Origin: Candidatus Uhrbacteria bacterium RIFOXYB12_FULL_58_10
GTDB lineage: Bacteria; Patescibacteriota; Patescibacteriia; UBA9934; GWF2-40-263
Assembly: GCA_001791645.1 (NCBI GenBank)
Contig: MGFA01000021.1
Location: 1-61,450 of the forward strand
Direction of reading: 5' to 3'
Length of the DNA stretch: 61,450 bases
A program made the position numbers and the translations under genes. Positions 36,761-46,110 of this stretch are shown here, piece after piece. The notes below the pieces were generated by a model. That model was not told the DNA's origin. It did no database searches and worked only from the letters and a program-made list of their open reading frames with translations. Each line of letters opens with the position of its first letter. Positions within the stretch are counted from its first letter, which is position 1.

Positions 36761-38536
36761 ATGCGACCGCTTCTTGAGGCTACGGGCCTCGTGAAAATCT
36801 ATGGGAGGCAGAAAGTCCTTGACAAGGTCTCGTTTGTCATTTCCGAGGGGGCTCACATAGGATTAATTGGAAGAAACGGTTCCGGAAAGACAACCCTTCT
36901 CAGAATTCTGGCAGGTGACGAAGAATGCGACGGCGGGGACGTGCGCCAGATGCCTTGGGCGCGGCTTGGCGTGCTGCGACAGCACGATTTGCTTCCGGAA
37001 ACCGGCACGACGATCGCGTTTTTGGCGGACGGCAGCGGTCGGCCTGAGTGGGAATGCGCGAAACTCGCCGCGCGGTTCGGACTTTGTCCCGCGGAGCTTC
37101 AAAAGGCGCCGGCGTCGCTGTCGGGCGGCTATCAGATGCGCGTGAAAATCGTCCGCATGCTGCTCGATCGTCCGACGCTGCTGTTGCTCGACGAACCCAT
37201 GAACTATCTTGACCTTCCGACGTTGCTCCTACTCGAGGAATTCCTGAAGGATTATCCGGGCGCGTTCGTAATGACCTCGCATGATCGGGAGGCCATGCAA
37301 AACATCTGCGCGTCTACCTGGGAAATTGAGCGCGCCATGCTTTCCGAGTTTCCAGGCGACTTGGAGACATATCTGGATTGGAAGGAAGAACAGGCCGAGT
37401 TCGTGCGGCGGACGAACAAGAGACTCAGGCGTGAAATGGCGGACGCGCAGGCGTTTGTTGATCGCTTTCGCGCGAAAGCAAGCCTGGCAACTCGCGCGCA
37501 AAGCAAGATGAAACATATTGCCAAGCTCCGCACGCAGCTGCGGCAAACTGGAACGGATCTTCCAACCGCAGCGTTTCGCATCCCGTGTCCGAGAATCACA
37601 TCGGGTCCGGCCGTAGTATGCGACGGACTTTCCGTAGGGTATGGCGGCATGGCCGTGGTGCGAGATATTTCGCTCGATATTCCGCGCGGGGCAAAGGTGG
37701 GAGTGGTCGGAGAAAACGGGAGAGGGAAGTCAACGCTCCTGAAGACGCTCGCGGGGATACTTCCCGCCATCGACGGAACGTACAAATGGTGGCATCATGC
37801 GGATATCGGCTACTTCTCCCAATTGTCGGAGGACACCCTGTCTCCGGACATGACCGTGCTGCAAGCGCTCACGGCTGCCGCGCCGTCGGACGCATCCGCC
37901 GAGCAAGTGCTCGCCGCGGCCGGCGCGTTTCTTTTTCGAAACGACGACCTTGAAAAGCCCTGCCGCGTGTTATCCGGCGGCGAGCGTGCTCGCGTCCGTT
38001 TGGCCCGTCTCATCCTCCGAGCACATAATGTGCTCATCCTCGACGAGCCAACGAACCATCTGGACGTCGAAACGGTCGAGGTGCTCGCCGGAGCCTTGAA
38101 GCAGTATCCGGGAACGGTCGTCGTGGTGTCTCACGCTCGTACGTTCATGAACGCGCTCGTGGATCGTTTGTATGAGATTCGGTCCGGTTCCATCCGGCAC
38201 TATACGGGGACCTATGAGGAATACGTGTCCGACCTCACGGCGTACTCGGAGGAGGTTTCGCACGCATCGGCCGACGTGGCGGACGAACGCATTGAGGCGA
38301 ATAAGGAGCGCAAGGAGCGCACGGCCGTTCTTCGACAGCTTCGACGATCACAGGAACGGTTCGAGGCGAGGATGGCGGCCGTCGACAAGGAAAAAAGCAT
38401 GTTGCTCGCCTTCTTTTTTGAGAATCCGACCGATTATGCGCCGGACAAGGCCATGCGGCTTGCGGAGCTCAATGACGAACTTTCCAGTCTTGAAAAGGAG
38501 TGGCTCGCGGTCGAAGAAAAAATAATCCTGGCATAA
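36761..38536 (+). CDS. ABC-F family ATPase
   Basis: The 591-residue protein has two ABC ATPase domains and no membrane helices. The first has Walker A GRNGSGKTT (about 36) and signature LSGGYQMRV. The linker (about 225-285) is charged and helical. The second has GENGRGKST (about 322), LSGGERARV and DEPTNHLDV. A C-terminal coiled coil follows. ABC-F proteins bind the ribosomal E site and modulate translation. The start is set by TAAAAT 8 nt before the ATG at 36761; the earlier track start crosses the promoter. The first domain has DEPMNYLDL instead of the usual DEPTNHLD. Confidence 0.93.
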   Translation: MRPLLEATGLVKIYGRQKVLDKVSFVISEGAHIGLIGRNGSGKTTLLRILAGDEECDGGDVRQMPWARLGVLRQHDLLPETGTTIAFLADGSGRPEWECAKLAARFGLCPAELQKAPASLSGGYQMRVKIVRMLLDRPTLLLLDEPMNYLDLPTLLLLEEFLKDYPGAFVMTSHDREAMQNICASTWEIERAMLSEFPGDLETYLDWKEEQAEFVRRTNKRLRREMADAQAFVDRFRAKASLATRAQSKMKHIAKLRTQLRQTGTDLPTAAFRIPCPRITSGPAVVCDGLSVGYGGMAVVRDISLDIPRGAKVGVVGENGRGKSTLLKTLAGILPAIDGTYKWWHHADIGYFSQLSEDTLSPDMTVLQALTAAAPSDASAEQVLAAAGAFLFRNDDLEKPCRVLSGGERARVRLARLILRAHNVLILDEPTNHLDVETVEVLAGALKQYPGTVVVVSHARTFMNALVDRLYEIRSGSIRHYTGTYEEYVSDLTAYSEEVSHASADVADERIEANKERKERTAVLRQLRRSQERFEARMAAVDKEKSMLLAFFFENPTDYAPDKAMRLAELNDELSSLEKEWLAVEEKIILA

Positions 38537-38547
38537 GCCAAAGCGGT

Positions 38548-39057
38548 ATGCGCGTTCCAAAACGCCGTGGCGAACAATTGGCTCAGACGAAAAAGACACA
38601 CGATGCGTTTTTAACGCCCGCGGCCATTCAGCGCATGCGTGATGAAATCCTGCGACTTGAAAAAAAGGAGCGCCCGCCCGCGGCCGAGGAATTGCGTCGT
38701 ACGGCGGCCATGGGGGATTTGTCGGAAAATGCCGCGTATTCATATGCGAAATTGCAACTTCGGCGCATCAACAACCGCATTGATTCGCTCAAGCTTCGCG
38801 TGGCGAACGCGATTCCGATTGAATCCGGAGTGGGTGAGGATGGACGTGTTCGGATCGGAACAAGCGTGACTGTTCGCGCGGGAGGGCGTGAACAGACGTT
38901 TGAAGTCGTTGGCGCGCAGGAGACGAATCCATTGCGCGGACGCATCTCGTATTTGTCTCCCATCGGCGCCGCGCTCATGGGAAAGAAGAAAGGAGAAGGG
39001 GCAACGGTCGCCACGGCCTTCGGAGAGGTCACGTATGAAATTCTAGGGGTTCGATAA
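38548..39057 (+). CDS. greA: Transcript cleavage factor GreA/GreB
   Basis: Gre factors enter the RNA polymerase secondary channel and stimulate cleavage of backtracked RNA. The 169-residue protein has the N-terminal coiled coil with the acidic tip GDLSENAAYSYA (about 55) and the C-terminal FKBP-like domain (GRISYLSPIGAALMGKKKGE). A basic N-terminal extension of about 20 residues (VPKRRGEQLAQTKK) is atypical. It is 2 nt before the next gene, so the two are cotranscribed. Confidence 0.9.
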   Translation: MRVPKRRGEQLAQTKKTHDAFLTPAAIQRMRDEILRLEKKERPPAAEELRRTAAMGDLSENAAYSYAKLQLRRINNRIDSLKLRVANAIPIESGVGEDGRVRIGTSVTVRAGGREQTFEVVGAQETNPLRGRISYLSPIGAALMGKKKGEGATVATAFGEVTYEILGVR

Positions 39058-39059
39058 TT

Positions 39060-40304
39060 ATGCGTATCGCGATCATTGGCGGAGGGGCTGCCGGGCTCAT
39101 GTGTGCCGCAACCGCGCTCGAAGCTTATCCGGACGCCGAAGTGTTTTTGATCGAGCGCAACGATGGGCTTGGGAAAAAGGTTATCATTTCCGGCGGAGGC
39201 CGATGCAACGTTACGACCGGCATTCGCGACGTTCGGACGCTTCTCACCAAATATCCGCGCGGCGGCAAATTTTTAACGCGCGCCATGCATCGATTCTCGC
39301 CGGAAGCCGTGTATGCCTGGTTTGAAGAACACGGAGTGCCATTAAAGACGCAGGCGGATCAGCGCGTGTTTCCGCGGTCGGACGATGGGCATGATATTGT
39401 CCGGGCGTTTGAAACTTTTTTCCAAAATCCACGTGCTCATCTTTTGTTGAACACATCTTGTATTCAGGTAGAAAAACAAAAGGATGAGTTCGTCTTGACG
39501 CTAAGGGGAACAGACGAGCCATTGCGAGCCGATGCGCTTGTCCTTACGACGGGCGGACAAGCATACCGTCAAACCGGATCCACGGGCGACGGCTATGCGT
39601 TCGCCGCCGCGCTCGGCCACACCATTACCCCGCTTGCTCCGTCGCTCAACGCGTTTTATACGAGCGAGACCTGGCCCGGGGAGCTTTCCGGGCTGTCGTT
39701 TCAGAACGCGACCGTCTCCTCGCCGCGTGACAGGCGCTTTTCGTTCACGGGCCCGTTTCTGTTCACGCACAAGGGGGTGAGCGGACCGGCCGTGTTCGCC
39801 CTGTCTTCGATTGTTGCCTTTGAAACGTACGATGCCAGGCATCCGCTCGAAATTCGCATCGACCTGTTTCCCGAGCGGACGTTCGATGCGATGCGGGCCG
39901 AGATCGAACAATACGCCGCGGAAATGCCAAACAAGCAGTTCGTCAACGTACTCGGAATGACCGTTCCAAAATCCTTGTCCGAAGTGATAATTCGCGAGCT
40001 TGGCATTTCGGAAACGAAGCGCGCGAACCAGGTGGCCAAAAAAGATATTGCGCGCGCCGTCGAGTGGCTAAAAGGAATTCCATTGCATGTGGTGCAACGC
40101 GGGTCGGGGGATGAATTCGTCACGGCCGGTGGCGTGGAGTTGTCTGAGATCGACCCCGGGACTATGGAGTCGAAGGTGTGCCCAGGTTTATTTTTCGCCG
40201 GGGAAATTCTGAACGTGGACGGATTTACGGGTGGATTTAATCTCCAGGCTTCCTGGGCCACCGGACGCCTGGCAGGAGAGAACGTTGGGAAAACACACAA
40301 ATAA
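39060..40304 (+). CDS. HI0933-like NAD(P)/FAD-dependent flavoprotein
   Basis: The 414-residue protein has the dinucleotide-binding start IAIIGGGAAGLMCAATA and the family-specific GKKVIISGGGRCNVT. A middle domain contains LVLTTGGQAYRQTGSTGDGY, and the C-terminal FAD-binding end reads GLFFAGEILNVDGFTGGFNLQ. This is the HI0933/YhiN/BaiN family, whose physiological substrate is mostly unknown. The length is typical. It is in an operon with greA. Confidence 0.92.
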   Translation: MRIAIIGGGAAGLMCAATALEAYPDAEVFLIERNDGLGKKVIISGGGRCNVTTGIRDVRTLLTKYPRGGKFLTRAMHRFSPEAVYAWFEEHGVPLKTQADQRVFPRSDDGHDIVRAFETFFQNPRAHLLLNTSCIQVEKQKDEFVLTLRGTDEPLRADALVLTTGGQAYRQTGSTGDGYAFAAALGHTITPLAPSLNAFYTSETWPGELSGLSFQNATVSSPRDRRFSFTGPFLFTHKGVSGPAVFALSSIVAFETYDARHPLEIRIDLFPERTFDAMRAEIEQYAAEMPNKQFVNVLGMTVPKSLSEVIIRELGISETKRANQVAKKDIARAVEWLKGIPLHVVQRGSGDEFVTAGGVELSEIDPGTMESKVCPGLFFAGEILNVDGFTGGFNLQASWATGRLAGENVGKTHK

Positions 40305-40348
40305 AAGACTCGGACAGCTCGATAGTCAGGAGCTTTGCGGGTCTTTTT
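40303..40348. terminator. Bidirectional terminator
   Basis: AAAAGAC at 40303-40309 pairs with GTCTTTT at 40341-40347, with inner AGCTC/GAGCT pairing. It lies between convergent genes and covers the flavoprotein stop. Confidence 0.65.
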
Positions 40349-40787
40349 CCTTTCCAAACGCGACGACGATCCAGTCCTCGAGAAACCGGAGGAACTCTTC
40401 GCGACGGTCCTCGAAGCACGCCTCGGCTAAATGGTCGAACGGGCGGCTTTCCGGAGTGTATTCAAAATGGACGCGGATTTCCCGGTCCATGAAAACGCGC
40501 AAATGATACTGAAAGTGGAAGTTGGCCAGCTTTCGTAGCCCGATGATTTCGTCGCTGTCGACCCAGGCGATGCGATGGTCACAAAACCCGTGATGCGTCT
40601 TTAGGTGTTCGATGAGTCCTTGGACCGACCGGCCAGGCGCAAGGTATCCAATGAGGAAATTTTGGCGAATATTATGTCGGATGATGCCGAGCCTCAGCAA
40701 TGCGTCGCGGACATAAGGAAACACCGGGGCGAGCACGGCCCAGGCAGAAGCCTTGAATCTGTCGAATAACGAGAGGCGAATGTACAT
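40326..40787 (-). CDS. Hypothetical soluble protein, 153 residues
   Basis: A compact protein rich in aromatic, His and Arg residues, without a signal peptide; the first 30 residues are moderately hydrophobic. Segments such as HLRVFMDREIRVHFEYTPE suggest a beta-sheet domain, followed by a helical end. No known motif. TATACT lies 6 nt before the ATG, so the mRNA is probably leaderless. Convergent with the flavoprotein gene and divergent from the PRPP-synthetase-like gene. Confidence 0.7.
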   Translation of the reverse strand: MYIRLSLFDRFKASAWAVLAPVFPYVRDALLRLGIIRHNIRQNFLIGYLAPGRSVQGLIEHLKTHHGFCDHRIAWVDSDEIIGLRKLANFHFQYHLRVFMDREIRVHFEYTPESRPFDHLAEACFEDRREEFLRFLEDWIVVAFGKEKDPQSS

Positions 40788-40808
40788 GTTTCGAGTATAG
40801 CAGAGCCA

Positions 40809-40837
40809 TTGACAGGACGGAACAAATTTGGTTCAGT
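40809..40837 (+). promoter_or_regulatory. Promoter of the PRPP-synthetase-like gene
   Basis: TTGACA (40809-40814), a 17-bp spacer and TTCAGT (40832-40837). The -10 is weak. GGAGG follows 5 nt before the ATG at 40854. Confidence 0.5.
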
Positions 40838-40853
40838 GCGCGCGGAGGTGCTT

Positions 40854-41933
40854 ATGGAATCAGCAGACAAGCCCGTCGTGCCGTTCAATCCGAACGGGGG
40901 CCTTACCCTCGTCGCAATGCCCGGGTTCGAGGAACAGGCACGACGCGCGGCGCGGCGCGTGGACGAACTGAGCCGCCGTTCCGCGAACAAGCAGTATACC
41001 CCCGTGGATCTGGCGATCCCGGAGGTCGGGGAGCATCCGAGCGGCGAACCATACATGTATCTCGGGAAGCGGCACATCGGCGGGCACGACTGCGTGATCA
41101 TCACGAGCGGCCCGGGAACCCACCAGATGCAGAGCGAGCTCTTCTGGGTCCTGAACCACCTGCAGGGCAGGCACGCGGGGCGCATCACGGTGGTCACCGG
41201 CTACTTCCCCCTCGGTCGCACGGACAAGGATGAGGGCGAAAAGGGGTTCGCCATGGTGTCCTACGTGGTGGCGATGATGCAGGCGGCCGCGAACGACAGG
41301 CTGTCGCGCATCGTTTCGGTGGACATGCACGCGGCGCAGACCGTTGGCGCGGGTCGCTCCGGGAGCATCACCGAGCTGTCGATGGTGCGCGTCGTGCTCG
41401 ACCGCGCCATCCGCGACGTGTTGAACGCGGGGCAGAGACCCGTGCTGGTGTTTCCGGACGACGGGTCTGCAAAGCGCACGGGGGAGGCGATCGACCGGCT
41501 CGAGGCCGATCTTCGCATGCACCTGCCCGTGGTGTGTGGCATCAAGCGTCGCAAGTCGAGCACCCATGCGGAGCTGCGCCGGCTGTTCGGCGACGTCGAC
41601 CAGCTGCCTGGCGCGATCGCGCTCTGCGTCGACGACGAGATCGCCACCGGAGGGACCAACGTCACCGCCGCCGCCGGCATCATCGGCGAGTACCGCGCCC
41701 TCGAAGTGCGGACGGTCGTCACGCACGGCGTGTTCGGGAAGGGCTTCGCGGAACGATTTTCCGTGTCCGATTGCCCGGTGAGCCGCGTGTACGTCACCGA
41801 TACCATCCCGCCGCGCCCGTGGCTCGCAGGCTTCCTGGAGTCCGGGAGAATCGTGGTCGTCCCTTGGACGGACGAGCTTGCGGAGGCGCTGTACTTCATG
41901 CACTGGAACACGTCGATTCGTTCCATGCGCTGA
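40854..41933 (+). CDS. Divergent ribose-phosphate pyrophosphokinase-like protein
   Basis: PRPP synthetase joins ATP and ribose 5-phosphate to make PRPP for nucleotide and NAD synthesis. The 359-residue protein has the double phosphoribosyltransferase fold. GYFPLGRTDKDEGEK stands where the family has the ATP flexible loop, IVSVDMHAAQ matches the conserved VDLHA segment, CGIKRRK matches the KRR segment, and CVDDEIATGGTN is the ribose-phosphate loop. Several residues differ from the canonical enzyme, so a related phosphoribosyltransferase function is possible. The ATG is fixed by GGAGG. Confidence 0.7.
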   Translation: MESADKPVVPFNPNGGLTLVAMPGFEEQARRAARRVDELSRRSANKQYTPVDLAIPEVGEHPSGEPYMYLGKRHIGGHDCVIITSGPGTHQMQSELFWVLNHLQGRHAGRITVVTGYFPLGRTDKDEGEKGFAMVSYVVAMMQAAANDRLSRIVSVDMHAAQTVGAGRSGSITELSMVRVVLDRAIRDVLNAGQRPVLVFPDDGSAKRTGEAIDRLEADLRMHLPVVCGIKRRKSSTHAELRRLFGDVDQLPGAIALCVDDEIATGGTNVTAAAGIIGEYRALEVRTVVTHGVFGKGFAERFSVSDCPVSRVYVTDTIPPRPWLAGFLESGRIVVVPWTDELAEALYFMHWNTSIRSMR

Positions 41934-41937
41934 CTTC

Positions 41938-41963
41938 ATTGGCCAATTTCGGCCAATTTTTTT
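41938..41963 (+). terminator. Terminator after the PRPP-synthetase-like gene
   Basis: ATTGGCC-AATTTC-GGCCAAT followed by TTTTTT, immediately after the stop codon. Confidence 0.85.
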
Positions 41964-42885
41964 ATCTCCTCAGTCCGCGGCCGGTGACTAGGGTGCCGAT
42001 GAGCGAGACCACGAGCGATGCGACGATAATCGCGAATGGGATCCAAAGATGGTTTGCGAAGGGAAGCCCCTGCACGTTCATTCCGTAAAAACTCGCGATG
42101 AGCGTTGGCGGCATGAGCGAAACCGAAATGACCGTGAGCGTGCCGAGACGGTCGTTGGTGCGATGCGCCAGCACGGTTTCGTTCACCTCGAACAGGGTGT
42201 CCACGGTCGCGTGGAGATTGGCAACGTTCACGCGATAGCCGTCGAGCTTGTCCTCAAGATCCTCGAAGTACACGCGGTGCTCCTCGGGAAGGAAGTCGCG
42301 CTTCATGTCGCCGAGTTTTCGGATCACGCGGCGCTGCGGCTCGAGCGAGTGCAGGAGGTGGAGCACGTTGCGGCGAAGCGCGCCGAGGCGGATGGTGGTT
42401 TCGCGGGCGTTGTGTTCCGCGACCTCTTCCTCGAGCAGGTGTGTTTCTCGCATGAGTTCCGCGATGATGCGGCCGTATTCCTCGAACACCGCGTCAAGCA
42501 CGTGGTAGGTGAGCAGGCTGACGGGCTGGCCGGACTTTGTCGTTTCACGCCGCATGCGCGGCGACTGCCTGACGAGTTGAAAATATCGGTCGAGCGCCTC
42601 GATCGGCTCGGCCGCGGCCGTGACAAAGTAGGTGTTTTCCAGAAACATCGCGAAGTGCCTGTTGCGAAGCTCGCGTCGCACGCGGTCGTATCTTGGGACG
42701 ATAATGATCGCCATCGCGTAGTACTTGTATTCGTCGAGCTTCGGAAAGTCCGTCGCCTCCGCAATGTCCTCGTAGTCGAGCGTATGAAATTTAAATGTGG
42801 CGCGCATCGCCTCCTGCATGGGCGCGTCGCATGGCGATGCGTGCCACCAGGTGTATGCCTTTTCTTCGAGGTTTGGAATTTCCAT
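41962..42885 (-). CDS. corA: CorA-like magnesium/cobalt transporter
   Basis: The 307-residue protein has the cytoplasmic alpha/beta domain, the long stalk helix and two C-terminal membrane helices, with the signature YGMN (FYGMNVQGLPF, about 270) at the end of the first. The basic end (TGRGLRR) fits the cytoplasmic C-terminus. CorA pentamers admit Mg2+, Co2+ or Ni2+. The gene lies head to tail with the pseudouridine synthase gene, 32 nt downstream of it. Confidence 0.93.
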   Translation of the reverse strand: MEIPNLEEKAYTWWHASPCDAPMQEAMRATFKFHTLDYEDIAEATDFPKLDEYKYYAMAIIIVPRYDRVRRELRNRHFAMFLENTYFVTAAAEPIEALDRYFQLVRQSPRMRRETTKSGQPVSLLTYHVLDAVFEEYGRIIAELMRETHLLEEEVAEHNARETTIRLGALRRNVLHLLHSLEPQRRVIRKLGDMKRDFLPEEHRVYFEDLEDKLDGYRVNVANLHATVDTLFEVNETVLAHRTNDRLGTLTVISVSLMPPTLIASFYGMNVQGLPFANHLWIPFAIIVASLVVSLIGTLVTGRGLRR

Positions 42886-42917
42886 AGGACATGCGTTACG
42901 TTCCTGGCAATGATACC

Positions 42918-43718
42918 TCAGACGACCGGATTGATCGATGCGTTTGGATGCGGGCTTTTCGCAAGCGGCGTTGTCTCAATGGACGCGAGCAGGATTTTCG
43001 TTTCTTCCTTTGTGAGTTCGCGGCACGCGCCCACGGGCAGGTCGCCGAGCTCGACGTTCATGACGCGAATGCGCCTGAGCGTGTTGACCGCGTGTCCCAG
43101 CGCCTCGCACATGCGGCGGATCTGTCGGTTGCGCCCCTCCGTAAGGACTATACGGAACGTTTTTTCGTCCACGCGAGTCACGCGGGCGGGCTTGGTCATG
43201 GAACCAAGAATCATCATGCCGCTCGCCATCTTCTCTAGCGCCACATCGTCGATGGGACGCAACACGGATACGACGTATTCCTTCTCGTGGTGGTAGCGAG
43301 GGTGCGTGATGCGCTCGGAGAGCCGCCCGTCGTTGGTCAGAAGCAGCAGCCCCGACGACGCCACGTCCAGGCGGCCGATGGGGAATGCGCGGCCCGGTAG
43401 TTTCAAAAAGGTCAGAATCGAATCCCGTGCCTTCGGATCCACGCTCGTGATAATGCCGACCGGCTTGTGAAACGCGTAATACACGGGTTTCGGCTTTGCG
43501 GTCATGACCTCGTTTCCCCTCACTCGCACGTCGTCGGATTCATCTACCGTCATGCCAAGCTCCGCGACCTTTCCATTGACCAAAACCATGCCGTCCGCAA
43601 TAAGCGCGTCGGCCTTGCGACGCGAACACAGTCCGCGGTCCGCGAGATGCTTGTTGAGGCGCGTTTTCACAAACGGTTCATGATATGGTCGATGATCATT
43701 CGGTTGCGATCGCGGCAT
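42918..43718 (-). CDS. RluB/RsuA-family rRNA pseudouridine synthase
   Basis: The enzyme isomerises specific rRNA uridines. The 266-residue protein has an N-terminal S4 RNA-binding domain (TRLNKHLADRGLCSRRKADALI), then the synthase domain with catalytic Asp in GRLDVASSGLLLLTNDG (about 115), LTEGRNRQIRRMCEALGH and RRIRVMNVELGDLP. These place it with RluB/RluE/RluF/RsuA. The track start at 43835 is implausibly early; MPRSQPND at 43718 is chosen. Divergent from recQ. Confidence 0.9.
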   Translation of the reverse strand: MPRSQPNDHRPYHEPFVKTRLNKHLADRGLCSRRKADALIADGMVLVNGKVAELGMTVDESDDVRVRGNEVMTAKPKPVYYAFHKPVGIITSVDPKARDSILTFLKLPGRAFPIGRLDVASSGLLLLTNDGRLSERITHPRYHHEKEYVVSVLRPIDDVALEKMASGMMILGSMTKPARVTRVDEKTFRIVLTEGRNRQIRRMCEALGHAVNTLRRIRVMNVELGDLPVGACRELTKEETKILLASIETTPLAKSPHPNASINPVV

Positions 43719-43803
43719 GTCGTTGCGACTGAGGATTTTCCCGAGCACGACGGTCCGGAAAAGCACAGAATAGTTTTCATAATGGATTTGGATGGAGTGC
43801 GAA

Positions 43804-43832
43804 TTGACACTATCAAGAAAATGAGACAGAAT
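43804..43832 (+). promoter_or_regulatory. recQ promoter
   Basis: TTGACA (43804-43809), a 17-bp spacer and CAGAAT (43827-43832). The predicted start is only about 4-5 nt before the ATG at 43844. Confidence 0.65.
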
Positions 43833-43843
43833 CAAGTGTTTTT

Positions 43844-46015
43844 ATGCGTGAAATTCTCAAGACCCATTTTGGCTACGACGCGTTCCGGCCACTTCAAGAG
43901 GAGATCATGAATGCGGCGCTTCGTGGAGAAGACGCGCTCGTGCTGATGCCGACCGGGGGAGGGAAGTCACTCTGCTATCAGCTACCCGCGCTCCTGTTTG
44001 ACGGGGTGACTCTCGTGATTTCGCCGCTCATCGCGCTCATGAAGGACCAGGTGGACGCGCTCGTGGCAAACGGCATTGCCGCCGCATTTTTGAATAGCTC
44101 GCTCACGGACGACGAAATGGATTCCGTGCGGTTTCGCGCGCTGTCCGGGGAATTGAAAATATTGTATGTGGCTCCGGAGCGCCTCGCGTCCTATGGGTTC
44201 CAGGATTTTTTGCGCCAGTTGCGCGTGTCGCTCATTGCCGTTGACGAGGCGCATTGTATTTCCGAGTGGGGACACGACTTCCGGCCCGATTATCGCAACC
44301 TGAAGGATTTGCGCCGCGCGTTTCCGGACGTGCCGGTCATGGCGCTCACGGCCACGGCCACGCCGAAGGTGCGGGAGGACATCGTGGCGCAGCTTGGCAT
44401 GCCGTCCGCGCCGGTTTTCGTGTCGAGTTTCAACCGTCCAAACCTGAACTACGTTTTGCGCCAGAAGCAAAATGCGTTCGCGCAGCTTGCGCAACTGTTG
44501 GAAACGTATCGGGAAAAGCCGGTGATCATCTACTGTTTCTCGCGCAAAGACACCGAGTCGCTCGCCGAGAGCCTGTGCGCGGCCGGCTTTCGCGCCGCGG
44601 CATACCACGCGGGGCTCGATCGCGAGACGCGCGCGCGGACGCAGGACGAGTTCATTCGCGACGAGGTATCCATCATCGTGGCCACGATCGCGTTTGGCAT
44701 GGGAATTGACAAGCCCGACGTCCGGCTCGTCGCGCACATGGATTTACCAAAGTCGATCGAGGGCTATTACCAGGAAACCGGTCGCGCGGGACGCGACGGG
44801 CTGCCGAGCGAGTGCGTGCTGTTCTACTCGTTCGGCGACAAGCGCAAGCAGGACTTTTTTATCGGTCAGATTGCCGAAGAGGCCGAGCGCGAGCTTGCGC
44901 GGGCCAAGCTCGCGCAGGTGATCGCCTATGGCGAAACCGACCAGTGTCGGCGCAAGTTTCTGCTCGAGTATTTCGGCGAGCCGTGGGACGACGAGCGGTG
45001 CGGGTCGTGCGACAACTGCGTCGCGCAGCCGAAGGAGTCGCGCGACGTCACCGAGCTCGCGCACAAGGTGTTCGAGGCGGTCATGCGCACGGGCGAGCGA
45101 TTCGGCGCCGCGCACGTGTGCGACGTGCTGCGCGGATCGCGCAAGGAACGCATCGTGCAGAATCGCCATGATACGCTCACGGTCCACGGCACCGCGCGCG
45201 ACGTGTCCGTTGACCTGCTGCGCGAGGTTATCCGGCTCATGCAAAAACAGGGATATCTCCAAAAGAACGACGGCGATTATCCAACGCTTTGCGTGAGCCA
45301 GTACGGTCGCCAGGCGTTCGAGGATGGAGAGCGCATTCTCCTGCCGATTTCTGCGTCGGAGCCCGTGCGCGCCTTTGCGAAGCCGTCGCGTAACGCAACC
45401 GCGGGCGGTCTCGCCTTCGACCAGGACCTGTTCGACCAGCTCCGTCGCGAGCGCAAGGCAATCGCCGATGAACACAATGTGCCGCCGTTCATCATCTTTG
45501 GCGACCGCACGCTGCAAGAGATGGCGTTTTATTTTCCGCAGAGCAGGGAACGCCTCGCGACGATCTTCGGCGTGGGTGCGCGCAAACTCGACGCGTTCGG
45601 CGAGCTGTTTCTCGCGGTGATTCGCGGTTACGCGACGGAACGCGGCCTGGCCGAGCGACCGAACCCAAGGCAGCCCGTCCGACCGATGGTCGCCTCTGCG
45701 CCCAGGCGATCATCCACGATCAGCCAAACCGGCGAGCTTGTGCGGCAGGGCCTGTCGCTTGAGCAGATCATGGTCGAGCGCAAGCTCTCCGCCGGGACGA
45801 TTATCCAGCATGTGACGGCGATCCTTGGCGCAGGGGAGGACCTCGACATCGAGTCGCTCCGTCCGTCCACCGCTCGTCTAACTGCCATTGGGGACGCCTT
45901 TCGCGCCGCCAACACGTCGTTTCTTACACCGGTCAAGGAAATCCTCGGTAATGATTTCTCCTACGACGAAATTCGCCTCGCCCGCCTTTTTCTCACCAGA
46001 GACCAACAAAATTAA
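43844..46015 (+). CDS. recQ: ATP-dependent DNA helicase RecQ
   Basis: RecQ unwinds DNA 3'-5' in recombination and fork repair. The 723-residue protein has PTGGGKSLCYQ (I), DEAHCISEWGHDFRP (II and aromatic loop), TATATP (III) and QETGRAGRDG (VI). The zinc-binding region has CRRKFLLEYFGE and CGSCDNC (about 375-400). A winged helix and the HRDC domain (about 520-600) follow. The C-terminus has an extra helix-turn-helix-like region (GLSLEQIMVERKLSAGTIIQHV), as in longer RecQ forms. It ends 61 bp before tRNA-Asn. Confidence 0.96.
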   Translation: MREILKTHFGYDAFRPLQEEIMNAALRGEDALVLMPTGGGKSLCYQLPALLFDGVTLVISPLIALMKDQVDALVANGIAAAFLNSSLTDDEMDSVRFRALSGELKILYVAPERLASYGFQDFLRQLRVSLIAVDEAHCISEWGHDFRPDYRNLKDLRRAFPDVPVMALTATATPKVREDIVAQLGMPSAPVFVSSFNRPNLNYVLRQKQNAFAQLAQLLETYREKPVIIYCFSRKDTESLAESLCAAGFRAAAYHAGLDRETRARTQDEFIRDEVSIIVATIAFGMGIDKPDVRLVAHMDLPKSIEGYYQETGRAGRDGLPSECVLFYSFGDKRKQDFFIGQIAEEAERELARAKLAQVIAYGETDQCRRKFLLEYFGEPWDDERCGSCDNCVAQPKESRDVTELAHKVFEAVMRTGERFGAAHVCDVLRGSRKERIVQNRHDTLTVHGTARDVSVDLLREVIRLMQKQGYLQKNDGDYPTLCVSQYGRQAFEDGERILLPISASEPVRAFAKPSRNATAGGLAFDQDLFDQLRRERKAIADEHNVPPFIIFGDRTLQEMAFYFPQSRERLATIFGVGARKLDAFGELFLAVIRGYATERGLAERPNPRQPVRPMVASAPRRSSTISQTGELVRQGLSLEQIMVERKLSAGTIIQHVTAILGAGEDLDIESLRPSTARLTAIGDAFRAANTSFLTPVKEILGNDFSYDEIRLARLFLTRDQQN

Positions 46016-46030
46016 GCCAACCTTTATCCC

Positions 46031-46059
46031 TTGCGTCGCGGAATCGTCCTTGCTATACT
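46031..46059 (+). promoter_or_regulatory. tRNA-Asn promoter
   Basis: TTGCGT (46031-46036), a 17-bp spacer and TATACT (46054-46059), about 18 bp before the tRNA. Confidence 0.7.
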
Positions 46060-46110
46060 CTCCACGCCGGAACCATTCCGGGGTAGCTCAGCGGTAGAGC
46101 AGTGGACTGT

